A stretch of DNA of 64,000 bases from Kappaphycus alvarezii (GCA_002205965.3 NADL03000681.1:682001-746000); one strand, 5' to 3'; shown: positions 11,113-21,192, counted from the stretch's first letter. A program made the numbers and translations. The notes: generated from the sequence alone by a model not told the origin.

Positions 11113-12006
11113 ATGGTGTGCAGCAGGAGGCACAGGCAAAGGTCCACTGGCGCGACGACTCATGGTTGACACACCCCAACCGGCTCAGCACAGCACTCAA
11201 GAAGTTCGACATCGGATCCGTGGCCTGGCGTTCCGGAACAGCCCGCCGCGCTTTTCTCATCGCTCACCCCACAACCGCTACGGTGGTGTCTCGCCCACTG
11301 GCAGACCATGCTCCGCCGGCACCTAGCCTCCCCGTATACGACGACTCCCGCCCGCTCACCTGTGCCCACTGCAATCAAACTTTGGACGCACTCGGGGACC
11401 ACGCGGCTGACCTCTGCCCTGCCGGCTTCGGCCGCACGCACCGCCACAACTCGCTGCGCAACGTTTTCGCCTACCACGTTGCTCGCGCCGCGGGCCTGGA
11501 CTGCCAATACGAAGTCCCGCTCCTTGTCCCGGGAACGAATATCCGTCCTGCGGACATTCTCATACAACCCCCCCTGCCACTGGTCAACAGGTCCGCCCCA
11601 TAGCCTGCGACCTAACCATTGTCTCGCCGTTCAAACAAGGTGTGCGCACAAGGGCCACCCAAATGGCCGGCGGCGCCGCTGACATTGCCCACCGAGACAA
11701 AGTCACAGACCTGGAGCGCAAACTGGTACGCCGCATCCCGCCCCCTTCGCACAACACCCTCCAGGAACCGAACTTCAAGTTTCAGCCCTGGCTTTCGACT
11801 TCTTGGGTGCCCCATCCCCCGCCTCTATCCTGTTCATCGAAGACTTCATCCCGCGCATCGCAGAGAAGTTCAACACAACCACAGCAGTGATCCGCAGACG
11901 TATTTATCAGCGCATTAGTTGCACACTGTGGTCTTCTATTGCAATGGCGATTCTATCGCGAGCCCCACTGCACGTGCCTGACGTGGAACATCCGGTTAGT
12001 TCTTAG
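11070..12006 (+). pseudogene. C-terminal zinc site and restriction-like endonuclease of element X, two frames
   Basis: The frame from 11070 to 11603 shows a zinc-binding arrangement CAHCNQTLDALGDHAADLC, followed by HRHNSLRN. It then reaches the endonuclease signature RPADILIQPP. A shift near 11590 moves the remainder to another frame: RPIACDLTIVSPFK, then a Lys in HRDKVTDLERK. A second shift near 11790 leads to LGAPSP and RRRIYQRISCTLW, ending at 12006. The PAD, CD and DK residues match the PD-(D/E)xK-like nuclease used by RLE-type LINEs to nick their target. The same three blocks recur in copies Y, Z, W and V, which supports a real protein. Confidence 0.8.
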
Positions 12007-12063
12007 CCGTATAGTCAGTCCTGCAGTGTACACGATAGATACTCAATGAAGTAAAGTTTCTTC

Positions 12064-12176
12064 ATGTCGCTGCACGTGGCCGACGTGGACCACCCGGTTA
12101 GCACTTAGCTAGCAGTATAGTCGGATCCTGCAGCGGACACCCGTTCTACTGATGCCATAAAGTTATCATCACGCTG
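12064..12176 (+). mobile_element. Non-LTR subfamily Y, extreme 3' end (copy Y1)
   Basis: Only the last codons (MSLHVADVDHPVST, then stop) and the 3' tail remain. The tail contains AGTATAGTCGGATCCTGCAG and ends ATAAAGTTATC. The piece follows the 3' end of X with no spacer beyond a few bases. The same segment recurs at 12849 and inside 13184-13820. Confidence 0.8.
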
Positions 12177-12180
12177 AGCT

Positions 12181-12840
12181 CTGCTGCCTGGTTTCGGCCG
12201 TCGTCACCGCCACAACTCGCTATGTAATGCGATTGCGACGCACGTTACCCGCGCCGCGGGTCTGGATACTCGGCAAGAGGTTCCGTTCCTCGTCCCGGGT
12301 ACTGAGCTCCGCCCCGCCGATATCCTTGTACAACCACCACCAACTCCGGAAGGCACAACGTTGCGCCCCATTGCCTGTGAAATCACCGTCGTTTCACCGT
12401 TCAAGGCCGCAGTTCGCACCAAGGCGACCCAGGTTGCCGGAGGCGCTGCTAACCTGGCGGCCCGCGACAAGGTTACAACCCTGGAACGCAAACATTGCCC
12501 GACGACTCCCCGCTCCATCGACTGGCCCATCTTCTGCGCCTTACACGCCGACCTTCACGTTTCGACCTCTGGCGTTTGATTCCCTAGGTGCCCCTTCCCC
12601 TGGAACTATTGCATTTATCGAGGAGTTAGTTCCGCGGATCGCGTCCAAGTGTCACTCGACAGTTGGCATTGTCCGCCGCCGTATCTACCAGCGACTGAGT
12701 TGCACCCTCTGGTACTCCATCGCTGAAGCTATCCTGTCTCGAGCACCGATGCGTACGGACGACGAAGTACATCCGGTTAGATCTTAACCGTATAGTTAGG
12801 ACGTGCGCAGTCCACAGTAGATACTGAACGCATTAAACCT
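12181..12840 (+). mobile_element. Non-LTR subfamily Z, 5'-truncated (copy Z1)
   Basis: The copy begins at the sequence for the GFGRRHRHNSL region after the zinc site. It contains the endonuclease blocks LRPADILVQPP, RPIACEITVVSPFK and ARDKVTTLER, and then FDSLGAPSPGTIAFIEE. It ends with EVHPVRS, a stop and a tail finishing CATTAAAC. A frame change lies near 12490. Sequence and tail differ from X and Y, so this is a distinct subfamily. Confidence 0.8.
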
Positions 12841-12848
12841 CTTCATCA

Positions 12849-12962
12849 GAATCGCGTATGTCGCTGCACGTGGCCGACGTGGACCACCCGGTTAGCACTT
12901 AGCTAGCAGTATAGTCGGATCCTGCAGCGGACACCCGTTCTACTGATGCCATAAAGTTATCA
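12849..12962 (+). mobile_element. Non-LTR subfamily Y, extreme 3' end (copy Y2)
   Basis: This is essentially identical to Y1 over about 110 bp but starts about 12 bases further upstream (GAATCGCGTATGTCGCTG). That favours an independent truncation over a simple duplication. It abuts the tail of Z1. Confidence 0.8.
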
Positions 12963-12968
12963 CATCGC

Positions 12969-13180
12969 AGTTCCGCGGATCGCGTCAAGTGTCACTCGAC
13001 AGTTGGCGTTGTCCGCCGCCGTATCTACCAGCGACTGAGTTGCACCCTCTGGCCCTCCATCGCTGAAGCTGTCCTGTCGCGAGCACCGATGCGCATGGAC
13101 GACGAAGTACATCCAGTTAGATCTTAACCGTATAGTTAGGACGTGCGCATTCCACAGTAGATACTGAACGCATTAAACTT
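12969..13180 (+). mobile_element. Non-LTR subfamily Z, 5'-truncated (copy Z2)
   Basis: This matches the last 210 or so bp of Z1, from AGTTCCGCGGATCGCG through the C-terminal codons and the tail ending CATTAAAC, with small indels. It follows Y2 directly and starts at a different truncation point from Z1. Confidence 0.8.
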
Positions 13181-13183
13181 GTT

Positions 13184-13820
13184 ACGCAAACACCGGCATA
13201 ACTCACTTGGCAACGTCATCGCTGGCCGTATCGCCCGTGCCGCCGGCCTGGATTGCCAGCTTTAGGTCCCACTCCTCGTGCCCGGCACCGATCTGAGACC
13301 CGCTGACATACTGGTTCACCCACCAGCAGCCCCTGAAGGCACTGTGGCCCCCGATCTCCTGCGATGTTACCATAGTCTCGCCATTCAAGGACGATGTCAG
13401 AACGAGAGCTAAAAGGGAAGTGGGCTGTGCTGCTGCAATTGCACACCGCAACAAAGTGACGGACCTGGATAGAAAATTGTCGCGTCCACTCCCCACGCCC
13501 TCCGATAACCCTACACAGGCCCCGATTTCGAATTTCAACCGCTGGCCTTTGATTCCTTGGGTTCCCCTTCCCCGAAACCGTCCGCTTCACTGGGGGACTG
13601 GTGCCTCGCATTGCTGACAAATTCCACACGTCAACAAAAGTTATCCGTAATCGTATTTTTAGGCTCATTAGTGGAACAATCTGGTCGTCGAGTGCACAAT
13701 CTATTGAATCGCGTATGTCGCTGCACATGGCCGACGTGGACCACCCGGTTAGCACTTGGCTAGCAGTATAGTCGGATCCTGCAGCGGACACCCGTTTTAC
13801 TGATGCCATAAAGTTATTGA
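13184..13820 (+). mobile_element. Non-LTR subfamily Y, 5'-truncated, longer copy (Y3)
   Basis: The copy starts in the region after the zinc site (HRHNSLGN-like). It shows AGLDCQ, VPLLVPGTDLRPADILVHPP and the later IP.VPLP region, and runs into RMSLHMADVDHPVST, a stop and the Y tail ending ATAAAGTTATT. Several frameshifts and stops make it a dead copy. It supplies the coding context for the short Y1 and Y2 pieces. Confidence 0.75.
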
Positions 13821-13844
13821 CGAAGTAATCAAGGATACGAAAGA

Positions 13845-14426
13845 AGTTTAATGCGTTCAGTATCTTCTGTGGACTGCGCACGTCCTAACTATACGGTTAA
13901 GATCTAACCGGATGTACTTCTTTCGTCCATGCGCATCGGGGTTTGCGACAGGATAGCTTCAGCGATGGATTACTAGAGGGTGAAACTCAGTTGCTGGTAG
14001 ATACGGCGGCGGATAACGCCAACTGTCGAGTGATACTTGGACGCGATCCGCGGAACTAAGTCCTCGATAAATGCAATAGTTCCAGGGGAAGGAGCACCTA
14101 TGTAATCAAATGCCAGAGGTCGAAACGTGAAGTTCGGCATGTAAAGCGCGGAAGATGGGCCAGTTGAGGGAGCGGGGAGGCGTCGGGCGATGTTGCGTTC
14201 CAGAGTTGTGACCTTGTCGCGGGCCGCCATTTCAGCAGCGCCTCCGGCAACCTGGGTCGCCTTGGTGCGAACTGCGGCCTTAAATGGTGAGACGACAGTG
14301 ATTTCACAGGTAATGGGGCGCAACATTGTGCCTTCCGGGATTGGGGGTGGTTGTACAAGGATATCGGCGGGCCGGAGCTCAGTGCCCGGGACGAAGAACA
14401 GAACCTCGTGCCGAGTATTTTATACC
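13845..14426 (-). mobile_element. Non-LTR subfamily Z, reversed copy, 3' part (interrupted by Gypsy B)
   Basis: On the minus strand this reads as a Z copy with the tail at 13845-13900. It includes EITVVSPFK, ARDKVTTLER and SPGTIAFIEDLVPRIASK. It stops abruptly at 14426, where the Gypsy B LTR starts, and resumes at 21945. The last five bases, ATACC, are the target duplication of Gypsy B. Confidence 0.85.
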
Positions 14427-14654
14427 TGATGTGCGCAAATTCGCGCACGAAAAAAATCTAGATGAGGACCATGATTGTATACAGTATCGGAATTGGGAAG
14501 ATATTTTTACAGTTTTTGAATTTGCAAGATATTTTTAATTTGGGTGAGTGTGGCAAATTCGTCGGTTGATTTTTTCATTTTAGGACACGCTGTCATAGTA
14601 GATGTCAGTACAGTTCCAGGTTGTGGGTGATACTACAAGTAGCTCTGAAAGGTC

Positions 14655-14662
14655 TATATAAT
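14655..14662 (+). promoter_or_regulatory. TATA-like box 1 in Gypsy B LTR
   Basis: TATATAAT lies in GGTCTATATAATGG. A 23-codon ATG frame starts immediately after it. It is one of two good TATA matches in the LTR, and which one drives element RNA is not known. Confidence 0.4.
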
Positions 14663-14831
14663 GGCCACATCAATTCCCACCCCTGGCCGATGGGTGGCTG
14701 GCATGGGTATGGCACCTAGATATTTACCTTGAGGAAATATCTTCTAATAGTCTCTCTGGTTCACACGATTACCGTGAATACATTTTATGGTTATTAGTAT
14801 GTTTGTTGAGACTTTTGGGTAGCCAAAAGTC

Positions 14832-14838
14832 TATATAA
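14832..14838 (+). promoter_or_regulatory. TATA box 2 in Gypsy B LTR, likely promoter
   Basis: TATATAA lies in AGTCTATATAAGCCGAG. It sits just before the block shared by all members of the family, where the R region would be expected. The equivalent box in Gypsy C is TATATAAG at 41011-41018, within an unrelated U3. Confidence 0.5.
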
Positions 14839-15147
14839 GCCGAGTAAACTGCTTCCTTTAGTGGAGGTGAAGCAAGTTGGCAGACAACTTCAAGCCAAGT
14901 CCCGAGTAGTAGGAAGTTGAGAGTCAACTTCAGACCCAAGAAAACTTTTTCTTACGCTAGTCGCAGAGCGTCGGTGGTAGACCCTGCCCCTTTTATACTT
15001 GCTTGTAGCTTCCTCAACTCTCTTCTATATACACTCCCTTTTGTTCGTTCAACAATACCACGGCAGCACTTTTGTCGCTCGCAACACCTCCTTCTCAGGG
15101 TAATTGGTTCTGAGGATCTCTTCCCCCGCCGATTTACCCCTATCATT

Positions 15148-15164
15148 TGGTTCTCTTGTGGAGG
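15148..15164 (+). other. Candidate primer-binding site of Gypsy B
   Basis: TGGTTCTCTTGTGGAGG starts two bases after the LTR. The other copies read TGGTACTC at the same place (41383 in C; 7798 on the minus strand in A). The leading TGG would pair with the CCA end of a tRNA. The tRNA species was not identified. Confidence 0.5.
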
Positions 15165-15234
15165 GGGTTGCACCCGAGGTATTCGAGTTGAGCAGTAGTA
15201 AGGAACACTTCGGGGGGATTTCTTTTCTGTAATC

Positions 15235-17110
15235 ATGGATCTCAATGCTGCTCGTATAACGTTCACAGGGGGCAAGACTGAAGACGTTGAGGAGTTTCTT
15301 TACACATATGTCAACGTTGTGATGCGAGAGAAGGGCGATGAAGAGAAGGCCGCAAGTATCTTCGCCTATCTTCATGGTGACGCAAAGCACAAATATAAGT
15401 CCAAGTTTATCGACGGGTGGTCTCTTAACGGGAATGGGCGTAACTTCGGTGAGGTATGTGAGTGGCTTGTGAAAGAGTATGCTAAGGAGGTAGAACCAGA
15501 TGAGATGATTCGTACCGCCATAGAGGCCCGGCTCAACTTCGACGATTTGTTAAGCTCATTGGTGTACTTGTGTGATCTTTATGAAAAGGCTGGGTTCAAC
15601 GCCCAAGCCAAGTACGGAATGCTGCGTAAGGCGGCTATGGGGGATAAGCGGCTCTCCGATTTCCTCCTCATCAAGGGCCCTCACACTTTTGATGAACTGA
15701 AGGGTACCATAGTAGAATTTGTCAAAAATTCGGAGACGTTTCAGTCACTGAGTGAGGTACCGAGGGAAACCCGCACATCGATGTCTATCGTACATCCTGA
15801 AAAGAATTATCAAAGGCCGGCTACTAGTGCAGCGGCATTAGAATCTGTCAGGAGCGATGTCAAAAACTTGGAAGAAAGGTTGGAAACCCGATTCGATAAT
15901 CGACTTGACATGATAACCTCGCAGTTGGAAAGCCTTACTCTTACCATTAAGAAGAACCAGTCTGGGGCCCCTAAGGCCGCAGAAGTCTGTTCTTACTGTC
16001 ACAAGCCTGGACACTTTGCAAACAGGTGTCCTGATAATCCACATAGAAACACTCGTTGTGCAAAGTGCGGTCGATATGGGCATCATGAAAGTAACTGCTG
16101 GTCTAAAGACAACAGAAGAGCAAATTTATCGGAAGCAAGGAGTGAGTCAGGACCAGAGGTGAAAATCTTACAAAATAGAAGGGATCAAAGGTTGACGGAT
16201 GCCGGTAACGTATCCATCGCTGAAGAGATTAGTCAAGTCAATGTGACAAAAAGGGATGGGGAAGGGAACATTTTATCGAAGAAACCTAGGCTAGAGTATG
16301 GAATGCTGGAGCATATCCCAGCACCTGTACCTCCTCGAACCAAGAGGTCTGATCAAGTTGTTCCAGGAGTGGGAGTCACTCCGGCCAAGAAGACGAAAAA
16401 GAGTAAGAAAGTTAAGAGTATCTCTAAGGACGTACTAGAGTATGTGAAGAGGTACAATTTGGTGGCTGAGCTTGCATCGGCCCCAACTGGGATAACGTTT
16501 GGTCAACTTTTGAGGGGCGACGCAGAGGATGCGAGAAAAGAACTCAAAAAAATTATCAGGTCTAATAAGTCCGCTAAGGGTAAGAAACTGTTTCTTCAAT
16601 CGGCCTCGACAGCACCAAGACGTCTTAAGCTGGTACCAGTCAAAGTATTGGGTATGAAAACCCAAGCTCTCTTCGATTCGGGTGCTGTTCCAAACCTCAT
16701 TTCAGAAACTTTGGTGACAGATCTAGGTCTCGAAATTACTCCAACGACTCGAAAAATAACTGTAGCGGATGGAACCGTCTCAAAATGCATGGGCACTGTT
16801 GACAAGGTTTCCGTGTTCTTTGGGGACTCTAAAGTTGATGTAGACTTTCTTGTCATGCCGGATCTCCCTTTCGATGCAATCATTGGCTGCCCCACATGGA
16901 AAGACTAGGACATGCATTGACTTGGGCAACCAAATGGTTTCAGTTAATATTGACGGCAGAACCGTGAAGATGCCCCTGGATTTCGACAAAAGCACGCATC
17001 CTGAAGATTTAAAAGAAACGGACAGTGAAGATTTCACTTCTAGCTATGACAGCGAAGATTCGGAACCAACTAACACTTTCGGAAGTGGAAAAGGGTACCC
17101 TCGGGGGTAA
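15235..17110 (+). CDS. gag: Gypsy B Gag-protease polyprotein (ORF1), frameshifted near its end
   Basis: The ATG at 15235 opens a 557-residue frame ending at 16908. The last part continues in the frame 16850-17110, exactly as in copy A. Two CCHC knuckles start near residues 251 and 274, and the retropepsin DSGA lies near residue 480. Compared with copy C, the sequence around 16890-16915 shows a C-run difference and a missing G, which explains the break. The intact product would be about 625 residues and end in an acidic tail, GKGYPRG, then stop. The TAA stop overlaps an ATG (TAATG). Confidence 0.93.
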
Positions 17111-17189
17111 TGAACATGGCATGGGACGATTATGATTCCGGGTTTGAAACAGATGACGACTGGATTCTAGGATAAGTTTGAAACCCGAA
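17110..17189 (+). promoter_or_regulatory. ORF1/ORF2 junction: TAATG mini-ORF and inverted repeat
   Basis: An ATG overlapping the ORF1 stop opens a 21-codon frame ending at 17175. An inverted repeat of about 14 nt lies at 17136-17150 (TTCCGGGTTTGAAAC) and 17176-17189 (GTTTGAAACCCGAA). The same arrangement is in A (5757-5810, minus) and C (43371-43424). In A the arms lack the extra C and pair with one mismatch. Such a structure between gag and pol could influence how ORF2 is translated. That function is inferred. Confidence 0.5.
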
Positions 17190-19006
17190 TGTGTTTCTTT
17201 TTGCGATGATATCGAATCAAAGGACAGAATTCGGAGCATGAAAGAAGATTACCTTTGCAAAGAAAATAAGAATACGTCGAATTCCATATATGAAGATGTG
17301 AGCACGACGGAAGAGGTCCTTCAAAATATTGAGGTTGAGGATCAAGAAGAAAAAGGGCGCCAAATGGCAGAAATCCAAGGAAAAGTGCAGCACCTTCCCG
17401 CCCCGCCTCACTGAAAATATCCGACATGTTAACATCTTCCGAAGTAATTGCATGGAGCGTTTCAGATTTAAGACAAGCAAGTGTACCGGTTACTCACTCG
17501 TTCGAACTTACCGACACTCAACCGATTTACCACAAGCCTAGACGTCAACCGCCAAAATATGACCAATTTATCTCAGAAAATGTTACAAGTATGCTGAAAA
17601 ATGATATTATTCGACCAGTTTCATCCCCATGGTCGTTTCCAGTTGTGGTCGCACCAAAGAAGGATGGAAAGCTGCGTTTTTGCGTCGATTACCGACAACT
17701 GAACCAGAGAATGATACCCGATCGATTTCCGATTCCGAACATGGAGGAGATCCTCGAGGACCTGAAGGACGGGAGATATTTCACCTCAATTGACCTTTAC
17801 ACTGGCTATTGGCAGATTCCATTGGATGAAAAATGTAAGGAAAAAACAACCTTTACCAGCAAAGCCGGTACGTTCAGGTTCGAAGTGATGCCTTTTGGTC
17901 TCATGAATGCACCAGCTACATTCCAAAGAATGATGAACGAGGTTTTGAAAGGACTTCCATTCGCAAGAGTCTATATCGATGATGTCGTCATATTCTCAGA
18001 AACATTGGATCAGCACATCTCGCACGTCAAGACAGTTGTGGAGAGGATATCCGGAGTATAGCTTGAAAATTAAGTTGAGCAAATGCTCTTTGCGAAAACT
18101 TCTATCCAATTACTCGGTCATATCGTCGACCAAGAGGGAATTAGAGTGGATCCAGAGAAAACGAAAAAAATAAAGTTGGCACCAAGGCCCGCTTCAAAGA
18201 CGGAGGTCCGAAGCTTCTTAGGACTGGCCTCATATTACAGAAGATTTATCAAAGATTTCGCCAAGACTGCAGCACCGTTACATGCCAGCACTACGAAGAA
18301 CGGAAAATTTTACTGGAACAAGGAAATGGAAACTGCATTTCAGGAGCTTAAAGATAAGCTATGTGTCCCCCCAGTTCTCATGTACCCAGATTTCAAGAGA
18401 CCATTCGTTGTGGAGACAGATGCCTCAGAACGGTCTTTGGGTGCCGTTTTGTCCCAAAAAGATGAAAACGGAAGACTACACCCTGTTCAATTCGCAAGCC
18501 GAACTCTGAATGATGCGGAAAAGAGATACTCAGTCTGCGAGAAAGAAGCGCTAGCTGTCGTCTTCGCGCTGAAAAAGTTTCGCGTATACCTTTTATCACT
18601 CGAGAAATTTGTCTTGATAACTGATCACCAGGCACTTAAAACAGCATTCCAAAAGAAGGATGTACATCACCGCTTGGCCCGATGGCTCGACATTTTCGCA
18701 GAATATCGGTTTGAAATTGTGTATAGACCCGGACGCAATAATCAGCCTGCCGATTACCTATCCCGCTTGAGGGACGCACTGATTCCAAATGAAAAAGCTT
18801 CGGAGGACATCGTCGGAGTCGCCGAGTTGCAGTTGCCGAACGATAACGAGTACGAAGCTAATATTCACGGACTGATCAAATTCCTCGATGGACTAGAAAT
18901 GAGAAAGGTTGATCTTGAACACCGAAATTGGGTACGCAGGAATCAAAAGGCTTTTACATTGTGGAATGGGAAACTTTCCGGCACACTAAAGCCGGTCCCC
19001 GACTAG
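17178..19006 (+). CDS. pol: Gypsy B Pol: reverse transcriptase and RNase H, frameshifted
   Basis: The three frames 17178-17414, 17426-18061 and 18083-19006 together encode what copy A reads in one frame. RT shows YRQLNQRMIPDRFP, SIDLYTGYWQIPL, FGLMNAPATFQ and YIDD. RNase H shows ETDASERSLGAVLS and ITDHQAL. The breaks are a C lost from a run near 17405, an extra base near 18053 and a missing base near 18085. The start is uncertain because the frame opens after a stop with no early ATG. Confidence 0.93.
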
Positions 19007-21192
19007 TGGCCCCTTTGAAAGAAAGAATGAAGATCTTGAGGACTTTCCATGATGAGCTAGGGCATTGGGATCTCGAAAAACCAAAAAATTCGTTACGGAG
19101 AGATTCTGGTGGCCCAGTATCCATAAGGACGTCTATACTTCGTGAAAAGCTGCGACAACTGCCAAAAATTCACTCCAATACGGAAGTATAAGACAACTCT
19201 AAGTTTTCCAGTTTCCGGTCTCTTTGAAACCTTCTCAATTGACTTCGCGGGCCCGTTCAAGGAAACTTCTTCCGGAAACAAATATCTCCTTATAGGGGTG
19301 GAACATCTTACTGGATGGCCAATAGCAGTTGCAGTTGAGGAGGCAAATGCTGAGGTGGTACTGAGATTCATCGAAAAAGAAATAATTGAACCGTTTGGTC
19401 TTCCAAAAAGGATCATCTCGGATAACGCCCTTTGTTTTACTGCAACTTCACTGCTTCGTTTTTTGGAAGAGAAAGGATTCAGCTGAAGACCGTTCTCGCA
19501 TACGCTCCTATGTCCAACGGGAAAGCGGAGAGGATGGTTGGAACCATCAAACGAGCAATATCGAAAACTATGTTGGAGAATGAAATCCAGTGGGAAGATG
19601 CCTTACCAAAAGTGTTATACGGCTACCGTCGAAGAAGAGGAAGAAATGGACGCTCACCATTCGAGCTAATGTACGGAAGGGCTCCTAGAATGTTACAGAG
19701 AGACATGGAAACAAATATTATCGATGAAGAGAGTAGGGAAGTTGAACTACTGGCCACCGAAGGCTGGAGATCACACCGCGCGCTAACACAGACAAGAAAT
19801 AAGGATGCAGAACCTGCAGTCAGAACCTTTTCAGTTGGCTCTAAAGTACTTGTAGTACATGGAAAAGCAATGCAGCAGGCTGTGAAGTGGCCGGCCTTCC
19901 AAACCAAGTACTCGAACCCTTGCATCGTCACGGAGGAAAGACACCCGCACTATCAGCTCTGTTCAAGCTCAGGGAAGAGATCAAGGAGGGCCATCCATGC
20001 ACGTCGTCTGGTCCCTTACCATCAGAGGCCTGAAGAATTCCTTCTCACACAGGACTATGCGCAACCACGGGGCATACTCATCTTTAACTATAGAATGATT
20101 CCTATGGGAGGAAAAAGGGCCTGGGAATGGATCATCTCGGTTACGCGGGACTACTACGAACTCCACGTAATCATCCATTTCTACATTAATATATGCCTAT
20201 GTTTTCGTACGTTGAACGGACCATTGCTACCTGAAGAAGATTTCCGACTATTAATAAGAGTTCTATTTTCATTCCAAAACGGAAGGTTCACGGAAGCAGG
20301 TCCAGAGTTTGTGGAGGTAATATATCATTACTCTATAGGAAGATATGGAATGGTAGCTGCTGGAGACTTGTCGCAAACGTATCTGAATATTATCCGTCCA
20401 ATTTACGTATTTCTCAAGAACAACCAAGACGTGCGACTGAGAGGTTACGCCTTACCCCCGGATATGGAATACAGGCTGGTCCCGTATCCTCTATGGGAAC
20501 CTTACGTTTCTCCGCCACAAATTGGGAACGTTGGAGGCGGCGAGGATCCTCCTGAAGCAGTGATGATGACCAGAGGAGGACCTTCAGGAGACAACAACCC
20601 GCCCAGAAGAGGTTCCGGTCGTCCCCCGAGAGGACCTCGTGCAGGTCCCAGTACGTCAGGAGCTGGTCGCGGCCATTCATCGGGACCGTCCACCACAACT
20701 TCATCTCTAGCTCTCCTTCACAACCATGCACAGCATACAGTCGGAAGAAGAAGATTATCTTTTTGGCTGCGCAATATCTCCGAGGATGCGAACGATGCGC
20801 AGGTCATTTCTTATTTCATGATAAGCATCTGTTTATGTTTTAGGGCGCTACATGGACCGCACTTATCTTACGAAGATTCGTTCTTGATGATGCGCGTCTT
20901 CTTTTCTTATCGACATCCATTCCTCCGGCATCTTCCAGAAGAGTTTGCATATCACATATATTTTTTCACTCTTGGAAGATTCGGAAGAGTCACGGAAGAA
21001 GAATGTATTCAACCCCACCTCGATGTGATCAAACCAATATATGAGGCTATGCTACAAAGTGAGGTACCAGTAATGCGAACCTACTTTTTAGAGCATCATA
21101 TTGGTAATCAGTTGCATCCGTACCCGTTTGAGAGACCATACATTTTATCAATAAGACAGCGAACACTAACGGAAGCAGAAGAAGAGCAGTGA
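18928..21192 (+). CDS. pol: Gypsy B Pol: integrase and C-terminal duplicated domain, frameshifted
   Basis: The frames 18928-19191, 19142-19486 and 19432-21192 carry the integrase. They show the zinc part HDELGHWD with CDNC, catalytic Asp in IDFAGPF and SDNA, and Glu in NGKAERMVGTIK. They are followed by SPFELMYGRAPRML and the HARRLVPYHQRP module. From about 20120 the protein continues into two copies of an unrecognised domain separated by a Gly/Pro-rich linker, ending EAEEEQ and stop at 21192. No chromodomain or envelope-like gene is present. The stop lies 33 bp before the 3' LTR. Confidence 0.92.
20122..21150 (+). other. Internally duplicated domain of about 125 residues at the Pol C-terminus
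   Basis: Domain 1 (about 20122-20517) and domain 2 (about 20752-21150) align along their whole length. Shared blocks are ICLCFRTLNGP against ICLCFRALHGP, RVLFSF against RVFFSY, IGRYGMV against LGRFGRV, IIRPIY against VIKPIY, and PYPLWEPYV against PYPFERPYI. The linker between them is rich in Gly, Pro, Arg and Ser. Each domain looks alpha-helical with conserved aromatic residues. I do not recognise a family. Copy A keeps both domains. Copy C has lost both by deletion. Confidence 0.8.

Larger units (their letters stand above)
9685..12057 (+). mobile_element. Non-LTR retrotransposon, subfamily X, 5'-truncated, RT plus RLE type
   Basis: The copy starts inside the reverse transcriptase, lacks the upstream part of the protein, and runs through the RT, a C-terminal CCHC-like zinc site and a restriction-like endonuclease. 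It ends in a 3' untranslated tail finishing GAAGTAAAGTTT. 5' truncation is the usual outcome of target-primed reverse transcription. The coding frame is split into three frames. Its C-terminus (VPDVEHPVSS, then stop) and tail are homologous to the Y and Z copies that follow directly. The class is best described as an RLE-encoding LINE. The exact clade cannot be assigned by eye. Confidence 0.85.
14427..15145 (+). repeat. 5' LTR of Gypsy B
   Basis: The repeat is 719 bp with TGAT...ATCA ends, differing from 21226-21944 at only a few positions, mainly 1-3 base indels. It opens with the palindrome GTGCGCAAATTCGCGCAC. Two TATA-like boxes lie in the middle. The last 275 or so bp, from AAGGAAGTTGGCAGACAAC-like sequence, are shared with the otherwise different LTR of Gypsy C. 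Confidence 0.96.

Noticed and set aside
12064-13820. Interpretation of the Y-Z-Y-Z series as a simple satellite or tandem duplication
   Set aside because: Unit lengths and truncation points differ between copies, which fits separate insertions better.
14952-15275. Minus-strand frames across the Gypsy LTR and leader that recur near every LTR
   Set aside because: They are the mirror of LTR sequence and of Gag, repeated only because the LTR is repeated.
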